This document shows, one piece after another, positions 1 to 8,713 of a DNA stretch of 64,000 nucleotides. Within the stretch, counting starts at the first letter, position 1. Every line of letters starts with the position of its first letter. The stretch is from Arthrobacter zhangbolii (lineage in GTDB: Bacteria; Actinomycetota; Actinomycetes; Actinomycetales; Micrococcaceae): assembly GCF_022869865.1 (NCBI RefSeq), contig NZ_CP094984.1, positions 744,001 to 808,000 on the forward strand, read 5' to 3'. A program made the position numbers and the translations under genes. The notes beneath the pieces are model-generated. The model saw only the letters and a program-made list of their open reading frames with translations, had not been told where the DNA came from and ran no database searches.

Positions 1-2
1 TC

Positions 3-551
3 ACCCTGGGCGTGCCGGCACCGAACCTGCGCACCATCGGTGAACCGCTGGCCGTCAAGCAGCAGCCGGAAACGGGTTACATGGCCCAGTTCTCCGGACC
101 CTATGCGGTGGCCGCCGGGCTGCTGGGCGGCGGCGGGCTGGAAGTCGGCCTGGATGACTACACCGACGAGCTGGCGAAGGACGCCACCCGCCGGGCCATC
201 ATGGCCAAGGTCAACGTAGTGCCCGACGACGAATGCACCGCCATCTTCCCGATGCAGTTCCCCGCCGTACTCACCGCCCGGCTCACCGACGGCCGGACGG
301 TCACGGAGAAGGTCCTCACCACCCGTGGCGGGCCGCAGCGCCCGCTCGGCTTCGAGGACCTGGGCGCCAAATTCGAGGACAACGCCCGCCGCACCCTGGC
401 CCCGGAGGCACGGGACCACCTGCGCGAAACCTGCCGCACGCTGCAGGACTGCACCGACCTTTCAATTCTGTTCACCGACCTCTCCGCTGCCGACGCTCCG
501 GCGTCCGGCACCCCCACGAACCTCCCCACACTAGAAAGAGGAAACAAATGA
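3..551 (+). CDS. MmgE/PrpD family protein, C-terminal part (cut by window edge)
   Basis: The frame is open to the left edge, so only the last 182 or so codons are present. The C-terminal layout, with a segment reading GGPQRPLGFEDLGAKFEDNA followed by a short helical tail, resembles the end of the MmgE/PrpD family (2-methylcitrate dehydratase and related dehydratases or epimerases). The true substrate cannot be told from this fragment. Its stop overlaps the start of the downstream amidohydrolase by 4 nt (ATGA), so the two are translationally coupled. A cyclic-amide or amino-acid-derived substrate for the operon is an inference from that neighbour. Confidence 0.7.
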   Translation, partial: TLGVPAPNLRTIGEPLAVKQQPETGYMAQFSGPYAVAAGLLGGGGLEVGLDDYTDELAKDATRRAIMAKVNVVPDDECTAIFPMQFPAVLTARLTDGRTVTEKVLTTRGGPQRPLGFEDLGAKFEDNARRTLAPEARDHLRETCRTLQDCTDLSILFTDLSAADAPASGTPTNLPTLERGNK

Positions 552-2011
552 GCACCTATGACCTGCTGGTAAAGAACGTCCAGGTTGTCCGTCCCGGCGG
601 CGACGGCGCCGAAGCCCTCGACCTGGCCATCAAGGACGGCAAGTTCGCCGCCATCGAGGCCGGCATTGATCCCGGCACCGCCGCCGAAGTGGTCGACGGC
701 GGCGGCAAGCATCTGTTCCCGGGCGTGGTGGACGTGCACCAGCACTGGGGCATCTACAACGAGCTGGGCGAGGACACCGAGTCCGAAAGCCGGGCCAGCG
801 CCCAGGGCGGTGTCACCAGCGGCATCACCTATATCCGCACCGGCGCCTACTACCTGAACAAGTCCGGCCCCTACAAGGAGATCTTCCCGGAGATCCTCGA
901 AGCCGCCGACGGCCGCGCGTACATCGACTACGGCTTCCACGTGGCCCCGATCTTGAAGGAGCACATCGAGGAAATCCCTGACCTGCTGGACATGGGGGTG
1001 CCGTCCTTCAAGATCTTTATGTTCTACGGAATCCACGGCCTGCACGGCAAGTCCAGCGACCAGGGCAAGTTCCTGATGATTCCGCCGGAGGACTCCTACG
1101 ACTACGCGCACTTCGAATTCGTCATGCGCGCCATCGAAAAGGCCCGCCGGGACCCGAAGTACGCGGACATTGCGGACCAGATCTCCCTGTCCCTGCACTG
1201 CGAGACCGCCGAGATCATGCGCGCCTACACCAAGATGGTGGAGGACGCAGGGGAGCTGAAGGGCCTGGAAGCCTACAGCGCCTCCCGTCCGCCACACTCG
1301 GAGGGCCTGGCCATCACCATCGCCTCCTACCTGGCGTATGAGACGGAGCTGCCGAACATCAACCTGCTGCACCTCTCCTCCCGCAAGGCCATCGAGGCGG
1401 CCATGATGATGCAGGAGACCTTCCCGCACATCAACTTCCGCCGCGAGGTCACCGTGGGCCACCTGCTGGCGGACTTCAACACCGCCAACATGGGCGGGAA
1501 GGTCAACCCGCCGCTGCGCTCCCCGGAAGACGTGGAAGCACTCTGGGAGCACCTGCTCGCCGGGCACTTCTCCTGGGTCACCTCCGACCACGCCTGCTGC
1601 AAGGACGAAACCAAGTTCGGTGATCCGCGTGATGACGTGTTCCTGGCCAAGTCCGGCTTCGGCGGCGCGGAATACCTGCTGCCGGGCATGATCTCCGAGG
1701 GCCGCAAGCGCGGACTGTCCTACAACCGGATCGCGGAGCTGGTCTCCAAAAACCCGGCCGACCGCTACGGCATGCCCGGCAAGGGTGACCTGGCCGTGGG
1801 CTTCGACGCCGATTTCTGCCTGGTGGATGACAGTGTGCAGTACACCGTGCGGGCCGAGGACTCGATGTCCACGCAGGACTACACACCGTTCGAGGGCTTC
1901 GAGCTCACCGCCGCCGTCACGGATACCTACCTGCGCGGCAGCAAGGTCTTCGGCGACGGCGCCATGGTGGGCGAACCCCGCGGCAAGTACGTCAAGCGCT
2001 CCGGCAACTAG
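548..2011 (+). CDS. Dihydropyrimidinase/hydantoinase-type cyclic amidohydrolase
   Basis: A 487-residue metal-dependent amidohydrolase that would open a cyclic amide ring. The ATG is chosen because it is preceded by AGAAAGAGG and overlaps the previous stop. Family landmarks are visible: metal pair HQH (64-66), SFKIFM with the lysine normally carboxylated (K155), HCE (H217), HLSS (H275) and SDH with the catalytic Asp (D347). Length matches bacterial D-hydantoinases and dihydropyrimidinases. It differs from classical enzymes in having HQH instead of HxH variants such as HTH, and HCE instead of HAEN, so the substrate may not be hydantoin or dihydrouracil. Its neighbours, an MmgE/PrpD protein and ETF genes, point to a catabolic pathway with a flavin-linked oxidation. 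Confidence 0.85.
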   Translation: MSTYDLLVKNVQVVRPGGDGAEALDLAIKDGKFAAIEAGIDPGTAAEVVDGGGKHLFPGVVDVHQHWGIYNELGEDTESESRASAQGGVTSGITYIRTGAYYLNKSGPYKEIFPEILEAADGRAYIDYGFHVAPILKEHIEEIPDLLDMGVPSFKIFMFYGIHGLHGKSSDQGKFLMIPPEDSYDYAHFEFVMRAIEKARRDPKYADIADQISLSLHCETAEIMRAYTKMVEDAGELKGLEAYSASRPPHSEGLAITIASYLAYETELPNINLLHLSSRKAIEAAMMMQETFPHINFRREVTVGHLLADFNTANMGGKVNPPLRSPEDVEALWEHLLAGHFSWVTSDHACCKDETKFGDPRDDVFLAKSGFGGAEYLLPGMISEGRKRGLSYNRIAELVSKNPADRYGMPGKGDLAVGFDADFCLVDDSVQYTVRAEDSMSTQDYTPFEGFELTAAVTDTYLRGSKVFGDGAMVGEPRGKYVKRSGN

Positions 2012-2028
2012 GAGCGGTTCCATCCGAT

Positions 2029-2059
2029 GGCCGGGGGCGGCGGTCCGCCGCCCCCGGCC
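2029..2059. terminator. Strong GC hairpin between the amidohydrolase and etfB
   Basis: A perfect 14-bp stem of almost pure G/C (GGCCGGGGGCGGC arm) closes a 3-nt loop 18 nt after the amidohydrolase stop. No T-run follows, so it may act as an actinobacterial-type terminator or attenuator, or only as a 3'-end stabiliser. It suggests etfB may have its own transcription start in the remaining 170 nt, where a second small hairpin, GCTGC-TTCG-GCAGC (about 2090-2103), is also seen. Confidence 0.5.
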
Positions 2060-2228
2060 ACAGTCGCATTGCCGCTGCTCCGCATCACCGCTGCTTCGGC
2101 AGCACCATCGGCAACATCAGTCGCACGCGCCCCGGCAGGTCCTCTGGCCAAGAGGGGCCGGTACCGGCCAGACTGTCCGGGACGGGCCCGCCGTGTTCGG
2201 ACCACTGCGTACGTAAGGAAAGCTTTCA

Positions 2229-3008
2229 ATGAAGATTGTTGTACTCGCCAAGCAGGTTCCCGACACCTGGTCGGACCGGAAGATCAACCTGGAGACCGGC
2301 ATGCTGGAACGCTCCGCCTCCGATCCGGTGCCTGATGAAATCAACGAACGCGCGGTGGAAGCGGCCCTGCGCTACAAGGACACCACCCCGGACACCGAGG
2401 TGGTGCTGCTGGCGATGGGGCCGGAGGACGCCACCAAATCGCTGCGCAAACTGCTCTCCATGGGGGCGGACTCCGCCATGCTGGTCACCGATCCCGCCCT
2501 GCCCGGCTCCGACATGGTGCAGACCGCCCGGGTGCTGGCGGCCGCCGTCGAGCGGCTGGCCCCGGACCTGGTGCTGGCCGGCAACGAAGCGACCGACGGC
2601 CGCGGCGGCGTGGTCCCGGCGATGGTGGCCGAAGTGCTGGGCTGGCCGGTGCTGCCCGGCGTCAATGACCTGGAGATCAGCCCGGAAGGCCTCACCGGGA
2701 CGGCCCCGGTGGACGGCGGCATGCTGCGGCTCAGCTCGCCGCTGCCGGCCGTGGCGTCGGTGACGGAGCGCTCGGCCGATCCCCGGTTCCCCAACTTCAA
2801 GAACATCATGCAGGCAAAGAAGAAGCCGCTGGAGATCCTGTCCCTGGCGGATCTGGGCATCGAGGCCGGTCCCGACGCCGCGGCGGTGCGGTCCGTAATG
2901 GTCTCCGCCGCTGCCCGTCCGCCCAAGGAAGCCGGTCCCAAGATCACCGACGACGGCACGGCGGCCACCCAGCTGGCGGACTTCCTGGCCGCCCAGCGGC
3001 TGCTCTGA
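2229..3008 (+). CDS. etfB: Electron transfer flavoprotein subunit beta
   Basis: 259 residues with the typical EtfB opening (MKIVVLAKQVPDT) and the AGNEATDG signature at 117-124 that lines the AMP/FAD site. The C-terminal part contains the conserved PRFPNFKNIMQAKKKP segment. Together with EtfA it forms a soluble heterodimer that takes electrons from acyl-CoA, sarcosine or similar flavin dehydrogenases. The start has a weak AGGAAAG Shine-Dalgarno. A cognate dehydrogenase is not present in the window and may lie upstream. The cytochrome b-like gene two genes downstream is a candidate membrane acceptor (inference). Confidence 0.93.
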   Translation: MKIVVLAKQVPDTWSDRKINLETGMLERSASDPVPDEINERAVEAALRYKDTTPDTEVVLLAMGPEDATKSLRKLLSMGADSAMLVTDPALPGSDMVQTARVLAAAVERLAPDLVLAGNEATDGRGGVVPAMVAEVLGWPVLPGVNDLEISPEGLTGTAPVDGGMLRLSSPLPAVASVTERSADPRFPNFKNIMQAKKKPLEILSLADLGIEAGPDAAAVRSVMVSAAARPPKEAGPKITDDGTAATQLADFLAAQRLL

Positions 3009-3078
3009 CGCCGCCGCACTGACGCCGCCGCACTGGCCCGCCGCCCGCCCCCGCACCTGCTGAGAAGGACAACGAATC

Positions 3079-4059
3079 ATGGCAAACATTCTGGTACTCA
3101 TTGAAACCACCGCTGCCGGGGCACCCAAGCCCACGGCCGCCGCACTGCTGGGCGCCGCCGCCGTCGTCGGCACCCCGGTGGCCGTCGCAGTCACCGCACC
3201 GTCAGCCGCAACGGAACTGGGCGCGCAGCTGGGGGCGATGGGCGCCGCCCACGTCTACCTGGCCGAATCCGAGACCACCGGCAGCGAGCTGGGCAGCGCC
3301 CAGGTGGGGGCGCTGGCCGACGCCGCGCAGGACTACGCAGCGCAGCTGGTCCTGGTACCGAACACCAACGATTCCCGCACCGTGGCCGGGCGGCTGGCGA
3401 TCGCCGCCGGCGGCGCGATGTGCGCGGACGCCGTCGGGCTGCGCTATGACGAGGAAGGGCAGGAGGTGATCGTCGAGCACTCCGTGTTCGGCGGTGACTA
3501 CACCACCGAGTCCACCGTGGAGGGCGGGTTGATGATTGTCACCGTCCGTCCCGGTGCCATTGCCGAACGTGCCGATGCGGTCGCCGCGCCGGAGGTTCGG
3601 ACTGCTGCCGTGCGGACGACGACGGCGCCCGGGGCCCGGATCGAGGAACTGTCCGAGGCGCCCGGCCGGGCGGACCGGCCCGCGCTGCGCGATGCCGCCA
3701 CGGTGGTGGCCGGCGGCCGCGGACTGGGGTCCAAGGAGGACTTTGCCTTGGTGGAGCAGCTGGCGGATGTGCTGGGTGCGGCCGTCGGGGCGTCGCGGGC
3801 TGCGGTGGATTCGGGCTATGTGGCGCAGGGGCTGCAGGTGGGCCAGACCGGTGTCTCGGTGTCTCCGCAGCTGTATGTGGCGCTGGGGATTTCCGGGGCC
3901 ATCCAGCACCGGGCCGGCATGCAGACCGCCAAGACGGTGGTGGCCATTAATAAGGACGAGGATGCACCGATTTTCGCCATTGCCGATTTTGGCGTGGTGG
4001 GGGATGTGTTCACCGTGGTGCCCAAGCTCATTGAGGAGATTGAGGCCCGGCGGAGCTGA
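3079..4059 (+). CDS. etfA: Electron transfer flavoprotein subunit alpha
   Basis: 326 residues. The N-terminal domain carries a conserved [13 protein letters not shown] segment (95-107). The FAD-binding C-terminal domain spans about 211-310, with [26 protein letters not shown] and the [20 protein letters not shown] signatures. AGAAGGACAACGAATC precedes the ATG. The 70-nt gap after etfB contains a short tandem duplication (CTGACGCCGCCGCA twice, about 3005-3032). It is the FAD-carrying partner of EtfB. Confidence 0.94.
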   Translation: MANILVLIETTAAGAPKPTAAALLGAAAVVGTPVAVAVTAPSAATELGAQLGAMGAAHVYLAESETTGSELGSAQVGALADAAQDYAAQLVLVPNTNDSRTVAGRLAIAAGGAMCADAVGLRYDEEGQEVIVEHSVFGGDYTTESTVEGGLMIVTVRPGAIAERADAVAAPEVRTAAVRTTTAPGARIEELSEAPGRADRPALRDAATVVAGGRGLGSKEDFALVEQLADVLGAAVGASRAAVDSGYVAQGLQVGQTGVSVSPQLYVALGISGAIQHRAGMQTAKTVVAINKDEDAPIFAIADFGVVGDVFTVVPKLIEEIEARRS

Positions 4060-4076
4060 GCCGTGCTGCGGGGCGA

Positions 4077-4150
4077 CGGTGTCTGGGGTGACGGGTATGT
4101 GCGGGACGACGGTTTGGGTGACAGCGGTTTGGGTGACGACGGTTTGATGA
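4077..4150 (+). repeat. Short tandem repeats in the leader of the cytochrome b-like gene
   Basis: Two complete 15-nt units (GGTTTGGGTGACAGC at 4111-4125 and GGTTTGGGTGACGAC at 4126-4140) are followed by a partial unit. Looser copies of GGTGAC/GACGGT run from about 4077. The array fills the spacer between etfA and the next start codon. It probably arose by slippage; a regulatory role is not shown. Confidence 0.65.
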
Positions 4151-4163
4151 AAAGGCACGCGGC

Positions 4164-6305
4164 ATGAGCAACCAGGAGAGTCTGGCGGGGAACGGTTCGA
4201 TGGGGAGCGGTTCGCCGGGGACGGGCTCGGAGGCCCCGGGATCGGAGGCGGCGGGACGTCGCACCCGGATGGCGGGCTACCGACCGATGCAGGCGCAACG
4301 CACGGAAACTGTGAGCGAGCCGGAGGGCACGGTCTCTGCCCCCGACGCACCGGTAGCTTCGGAGTCCGTGGAGGTCCCTGGACCTGCTTCAACTTCCGTG
4401 TCCACTGCAATGGCCGATCCCGCGGCGAGGGCCGAGCAGGCTTCGACAGCGAAGCCCGTCCACGCCGCGTCTTCCGCGGCGGCTGAGCCTAATGAGGTGG
4501 CTGAACCGGCGGTTACTAACGCCAAGCCGATCCGGAAGCTCCGAATGGGTGTCCGGGTTCCAGTGGACGGCGGTCAGACAACAGCTCCTGCCGCATCTGC
4601 GGTGGCATCCGTCCCGGCTGCGGAACCGGCATCCCCGCCGACTGCTGCTCCTGGGCAGCCAGTTCCTGCGGCTTCTGCGGTCCCAACTCAGCCGGCACCT
4701 CCAAGCCAGCCGATCGGCACAACCTCCGACGAACCGTCTCCGGCAGCAGCTGCGCCGGTACGGAAGCTGCGGATGGGTGTCCGGGTTCCCGCCCGTGGGA
4801 CTGCTGACACTCCGAAAAGCACCGCATCTGTGGCTGCCGCATCGATGGCACCTGCCCAGAACACCGGTACCCCGGCTGATGACACCACGAATGCTGACTC
4901 CGAAGCCGCAGCGGCCAACTCCGGGGGCGCAGCTCCGGTCCGCAAGCAGCGGATGGGAGCTGCAGACACCTCTGCTCCGGCGGAACCCGCTCCCGCGGAA
5001 CCCGCCTCGGCTCCGGTGCGCAAACAACGGATGGGTGCGGCTCCGGCAGCATCCCAGCCATCAGCTCCCGCCTCCTCACCACCTGTTCGCCAGCGGATGG
5101 GCAAGCCGGCATCCCCGGCATCCGCCGCTCCGACCGCGGCAGGCACGGCAGCTAATGAAGCCGGTGCAGCGACCGCTGCTCCGGCCGCACCGGCTCCCGG
5201 CGCCGTGCCAGCTGCGCCGCGACAAGTCCCCGTGACGCCGGCACAGTCCCCGGCCCAACCGACGCAGGCACCAGCCGGACAGGCCCCGCCGGAATCCACG
5301 GTTCCCACCGCGAATACGCCCGCCCCGGCAGCACCGGCTTCGATATCACCTTCCAAGACGTCACCTGCCCCGACACCACCCGGCAGCACCGGCTCGGCCC
5401 CGCGCCCGGTGTGGAAGCGGCGTGCGCTCGCGGCCGCCGTCGTCGTACTGGTGGCCGTGGCGATCGTGCTCGCCGCGCGCTGGCTGCGGACCCTTGACCC
5501 GGTGCAGGAGTTCCTCGCCGCCTATCCGGGGGAGGCGTCGCAGCCGTCGGACACTCCGGTGGGGCTGCCCGCGTGGCTGGGCTGGCAGCACTTTCTGAAT
5601 TTCTTCTTCCTGGTGCTCATTGTGCGTACCGGGCTGCAGGTCCGCACCGAACGCAAACCGGCGGCCTATTGGACGGCGAAAAAGGATTCGTTCTTCTCGC
5701 CGAAGGGCAACACGCCGCGGAAGGTGTCGCTGACCCAGTGGCTGCACCAGAGCCTGGACGTTTTGTGGGTGGCCAACGGGCTGGTGTTTATGGTGCTGCT
5801 GTTTGCCACCGGGCAGTGGAAGCGGATTGTGCCCACCAGCTGGGATGTTTTCCCGAACATGGCCTCCACGGCGCTGCAGTACGCGTCGCTGGACTGGCCT
5901 ACGGAGAACGGCTGGGTGCATTACAACGCGCTGCAGCTGGTGGCGTACTTCAGCATCGTGTTCCTGGCCGCGCCGCTGGCGATCCTTTCCGGGATCCGGA
6001 TGTCCACTTGGTGGCCGCAGCAGGCAGAGCGGCTGAATAAGGCGTATCCGGTGGAGTGGGCCCGGGCGGTGCACGTGCCGGTGATGGTCTACTTCGTGGC
6101 CTTCACCCTGGTGCACGTGTTCCTGGTCTTCTTCACCGGGGCGCTGCGGAACCTGAACCACATGTTCGCCGCCCGCGACACTGCCGACTGGTGGGGGCTG
6201 GGGATCTTTGTGCTCTCGCTGCTGGCGGTCGCGGCCGGCTGGTTCCTGACAAAGCCGCTGTTTATGACGGCGGTGGCCGGGCGGATGGGCCGGGTCGGGA
6301 AGTAG
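4164..6305 (+). CDS. Cytochrome b/b6-like membrane protein with long Pro/Ala-rich N-terminal extension
   Basis: 713 residues in two halves. Residues 1 to about 418 are low-complexity Ala/Pro/Ser/Thr and probably disordered. This half carries five copies of a short basic motif: [10 protein letters not shown] near 122 and 199, RKQRMG near 259 and 285, RQRMG near 309; a looser RTRMAG sits near 33. Residues 419-700 hold about six hydrophobic segments (about 419-440, 470-490, 530-550, 590-612, 636-658, 678-698). Histidines lie in or beside them (WQH, LHQ, VHY, AVHV, LVHV), as expected for a di-heme cytochrome b of the b561/Ni-Fe hydrogenase type. The position after etfBA suggests it passes ETF electrons to the quinone pool (inference). 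AAAAGG lies 8 nt before the ATG. The 400-residue extension is far longer than the family norm. Confidence 0.75.
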   Translation: MSNQESLAGNGSMGSGSPGTGSEAPGSEAAGRRTRMAGYRPMQAQRTETVSEPEGTVSAPDAPVASESVEVPGPASTSVSTAMADPAARAEQASTAKPVHAASSAAAEPNEVAEPAVTNAKPIRKLRMGVRVPVDGGQTTAPAASAVASVPAAEPASPPTAAPGQPVPAASAVPTQPAPPSQPIGTTSDEPSPAAAAPVRKLRMGVRVPARGTADTPKSTASVAAASMAPAQNTGTPADDTTNADSEAAAANSGGAAPVRKQRMGAADTSAPAEPAPAEPASAPVRKQRMGAAPAASQPSAPASSPPVRQRMGKPASPASAAPTAAGTAANEAGAATAAPAAPAPGAVPAAPRQVPVTPAQSPAQPTQAPAGQAPPESTVPTANTPAPAAPASISPSKTSPAPTPPGSTGSAPRPVWKRRALAAAVVVLVAVAIVLAARWLRTLDPVQEFLAAYPGEASQPSDTPVGLPAWLGWQHFLNFFFLVLIVRTGLQVRTERKPAAYWTAKKDSFFSPKGNTPRKVSLTQWLHQSLDVLWVANGLVFMVLLFATGQWKRIVPTSWDVFPNMASTALQYASLDWPTENGWVHYNALQLVAYFSIVFLAAPLAILSGIRMSTWWPQQAERLNKAYPVEWARAVHVPVMVYFVAFTLVHVFLVFFTGALRNLNHMFAARDTADWWGLGIFVLSLLAVAAGWFLTKPLFMTAVAGRMGRVGK

Positions 6306-6475
6306 GTGCCGCAGTTTCGCGGCGGGTCGGGTTCTGGCGGTATCGGTTAGCAGTTAGGGTTTGGGCAGCTGAGCCATTCAGTGGCAAGCCTGGTACCGAA
6401 GCAGCTGTCCATTGTTGATGGCGCTGCTCTCAACACCGGGCGTCGTATCATCCTCGACTCCCTAGGAGCTAGCCC

Positions 6476-7201
6476 GTGGGCAGAACCCGCAAGACGGCCA
6501 AGGAAATTGCAGAACTCTTATCGGACGGTGGGGAACTCCCGTCCGAGGAAGAAGTGCGGTCCCAGGGTTTTGCGTTCTATCCGCGGCATTGGCTCGCAAA
6601 GTGGAACAAATCGGATATGCCGCCTGTCCCGCAGATCCTTGGCAGCGAAGGATTGGATGCTCGGGGACGCAAATGGCTCACCCGGGAAGACCTATTCAGT
6701 ATGGGGCAGCAAATCGCAACTCCTGCCAACGCGATTGAGTTTTACGTGGCGGTTTGTTCTTGGGGAGTCGGCAACAAAGCCCGGGATGTCTATAGGCGGG
6801 TAGTCCCGCTGGCGAGCCCCGATGCCGGCGAACGCCTGCTTAAGGGAATTACCGCCGTCCAGAGGGCGGGCGGATCGGCAACCGCGGGGTATCAGGCGTT
6901 CAGTGATCCTGCTGTCGCCTACCTTAAGGGATTGGGGCCAGCCTTCTTCACCAAACTTCTCTACTTCGCAGCGGGGGAACCTGCAGCGGGTGGCGACGGA
7001 CATGCCCTGATCCTCGATCGTAAAGTCGCAAAGTCCATTGGATGGCCAGCCAAGACGTGGTGGACTGCCCAGGAGTACCAGGACTACATAGTTTTGATCG
7101 ACGAAATTTGCGGACTGCTCGACCCAACCCCTCGGCCGGACTGCGTTGAATATGCACTGTTTAAGGATCCTTCTTCAACGGCCGGCAGGGGAGCGGTGTA
7201 G
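6476..7201 (+). CDS. 8-oxoguanine DNA glycosylase OGG-fold protein
   Basis: 241 residues, GTG start with AGGAG at 6464-6468. The C-terminal half reads like a helix-hairpin-helix glycosylase core: KGLGPAFFTKLLYF (151-164) followed by LILDRKVAKSIGW (178-190). K160 and D181 are spaced much like the catalytic Lys and Asp of OGG1-type enzymes. The N-terminal half is not recognised. The fold call is by motif only. It is a stand-alone gene between the ETF operon and the SGNH hydrolase. It could repair oxidised bases or be a non-catalytic relative. Confidence 0.55.
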   Translation: MGRTRKTAKEIAELLSDGGELPSEEEVRSQGFAFYPRHWLAKWNKSDMPPVPQILGSEGLDARGRKWLTREDLFSMGQQIATPANAIEFYVAVCSWGVGNKARDVYRRVVPLASPDAGERLLKGITAVQRAGGSATAGYQAFSDPAVAYLKGLGPAFFTKLLYFAAGEPAAGGDGHALILDRKVAKSIGWPAKTWWTAQEYQDYIVLIDEICGLLDPTPRPDCVEYALFKDPSSTAGRGAV

Positions 7202-7312
7202 GTTGTCGGGCGGTGGTGCCGGACGGGCTTGTGGAGGACGCTTAGCACGGCGCTGTGCATACACTGAGGGTGCCTAACATTTGCCCCGGAAACCTTTGGG
7301 AGACCTCCCCGC

Positions 7313-8467
7313 ATGATCAGCACGCCCATCACCGAATCCCTGGTCCGCGGCGCCGCGGAATACGAGACGACGGCCCGGGGACTGCGCCCGCACCGGCTGC
7401 CCGCGACGGTGCGCACCCGGTTCCCGGATCCGCAGCTGCTGATGGTTGAAGCCCAGCCCTCCGGCGTCCGGCTGGTCTTTACGACGACGGCGCAGCAGCT
7501 GGAACTGGTCCTGCATCCCACGCGGGTGGTGTACCTCGGGGCGGACCGGCCGCGCGGCCATGTGGACCTGATGGTCGACGGCGAGCTGCTGCACAGCGAC
7601 GAACTCACCGGCGGCTCCTACACCGAGGTGAACATGTCCACCGGAGCGAGCCGGCAGGTGGAGGGGGAGTCGCATGTGGGCGTGTTTCCCGGGCTGCCCG
7701 CGGGCGGCAAGCTGGTGGAGATCTGGTTGCCGCACAACGAGTCCGTGGAACTGGTCGAGCTGCGCTCGGACGCGCCGGTGGAGCCTGCCTCCTCGGACCG
7801 GCCAGTGTGGCTGCACCACGGCAGTTCGGTGAGCCACGGCTCCAACGCGGCGACGCCGTCGGGCATCTGGCCTGCCGTGGCGGCCCGGATCGGCGGCGTG
7901 GAACTGACGAACCTCGGCCTGGGCGGCAGCGCGCTGGTGGACCCGTTTACCGCGCAAGTAATGCGGGATACACCCGCGGACCTGATCAGCGTGAAGCTGG
8001 GCATCAACATGGTGAACCTCGATGGGATGCGGCTGCGCACCTTCGTGCCGGCGGTGCACGGCTTCCTGGACACCATCCGCGAAGGGCATCCGGAGACCCC
8101 GCTGGTGCTGATCTCCCCGATATTCTGCGGTATCCACGAGGACACTCCCGGCCCCGGTGCCTTTGATCCGGCATCCTTCGGCACGGGGCAGGTGAAGTTC
8201 CTTGCCACCGGGGATCCGGCCGGAGTGGCTGCGGGCCAGCTAACGCTGCGGGTGATCCGCGAAGCGCTGGCATCGCTGGTGGAACGCCGGGCGGAGGATC
8301 CGAACCTGTATTACCTGGACGGACTGGAGCTGTACGGGGCGGCGGACGCCGAGGAGCATCCGCTGCCCGACGCGCTGCACCCGGACAGTGCGACGCATCA
8401 GTTGATCGGGGAACGGTTCGCCAAGTATGCGTTTGCGGGGGAGGGGCCGTTCGGGCGGGAGCTGTAG
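7313..8467 (+). CDS. SGNH/GDSL-family hydrolase
   Basis: 384 residues in two parts: an N-terminal beta-rich region (1 to about 160) and an SGNH esterase domain. The nucleophile block is GSSVSHG (S172), followed by a LGLGGSA block with the oxyanion glycine, KLGINMVN with the Asn (N232), and DALHPD with the Asp-His pair (D353, H356). No signal peptide is visible, so a cytoplasmic ester hydrolase (carbohydrate or lipid deacylase) is likely. The substrate is unknown. No strong Shine-Dalgarno precedes the ATG. Confidence 0.8.
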   Translation: MISTPITESLVRGAAEYETTARGLRPHRLPATVRTRFPDPQLLMVEAQPSGVRLVFTTTAQQLELVLHPTRVVYLGADRPRGHVDLMVDGELLHSDELTGGSYTEVNMSTGASRQVEGESHVGVFPGLPAGGKLVEIWLPHNESVELVELRSDAPVEPASSDRPVWLHHGSSVSHGSNAATPSGIWPAVAARIGGVELTNLGLGGSALVDPFTAQVMRDTPADLISVKLGINMVNLDGMRLRTFVPAVHGFLDTIREGHPETPLVLISPIFCGIHEDTPGPGAFDPASFGTGQVKFLATGDPAGVAAGQLTLRVIREALASLVERRAEDPNLYYLDGLELYGAADAEEHPLPDALHPDSATHQLIGERFAKYAFAGEGPFGREL

Positions 8468-8713
8468 CGGGGAGTTTCCACTCCTTCTATCGGATGGGCA
8501 GCCGGGGTCCTCGTGCGGGCAACGGAATAGATAATCCGGAGGTCAATCCCTAGGACCGATAAGGCATCGAGCGGTAACTACCCTGCCCAAAAACATTGCC
8601 GTTAACGAGAAGCAGGATGACGGTTCCGAAAGCGGTTACGTTTTCTCGGCTACCGTCAACTGGGACAAAGCCAGTTACAGCTGGCACCTGGGTCGATAGC
8701 GGCTGCTTTAGGA

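Noticed and set aside
158-2023. Long minus-strand open frame (621 codons) over the amidohydrolase
   Set aside because: Mirror of a real high-GC gene: the plus frame has all amidohydrolase motifs, while the minus translation is Val/Gly/His-rich without a family.
4077-4230. Possible CRISPR-like repeats
   Set aside because: Units are only about 15 nt, adjacent without spacers, and no cas gene is present; simple slippage repeats.
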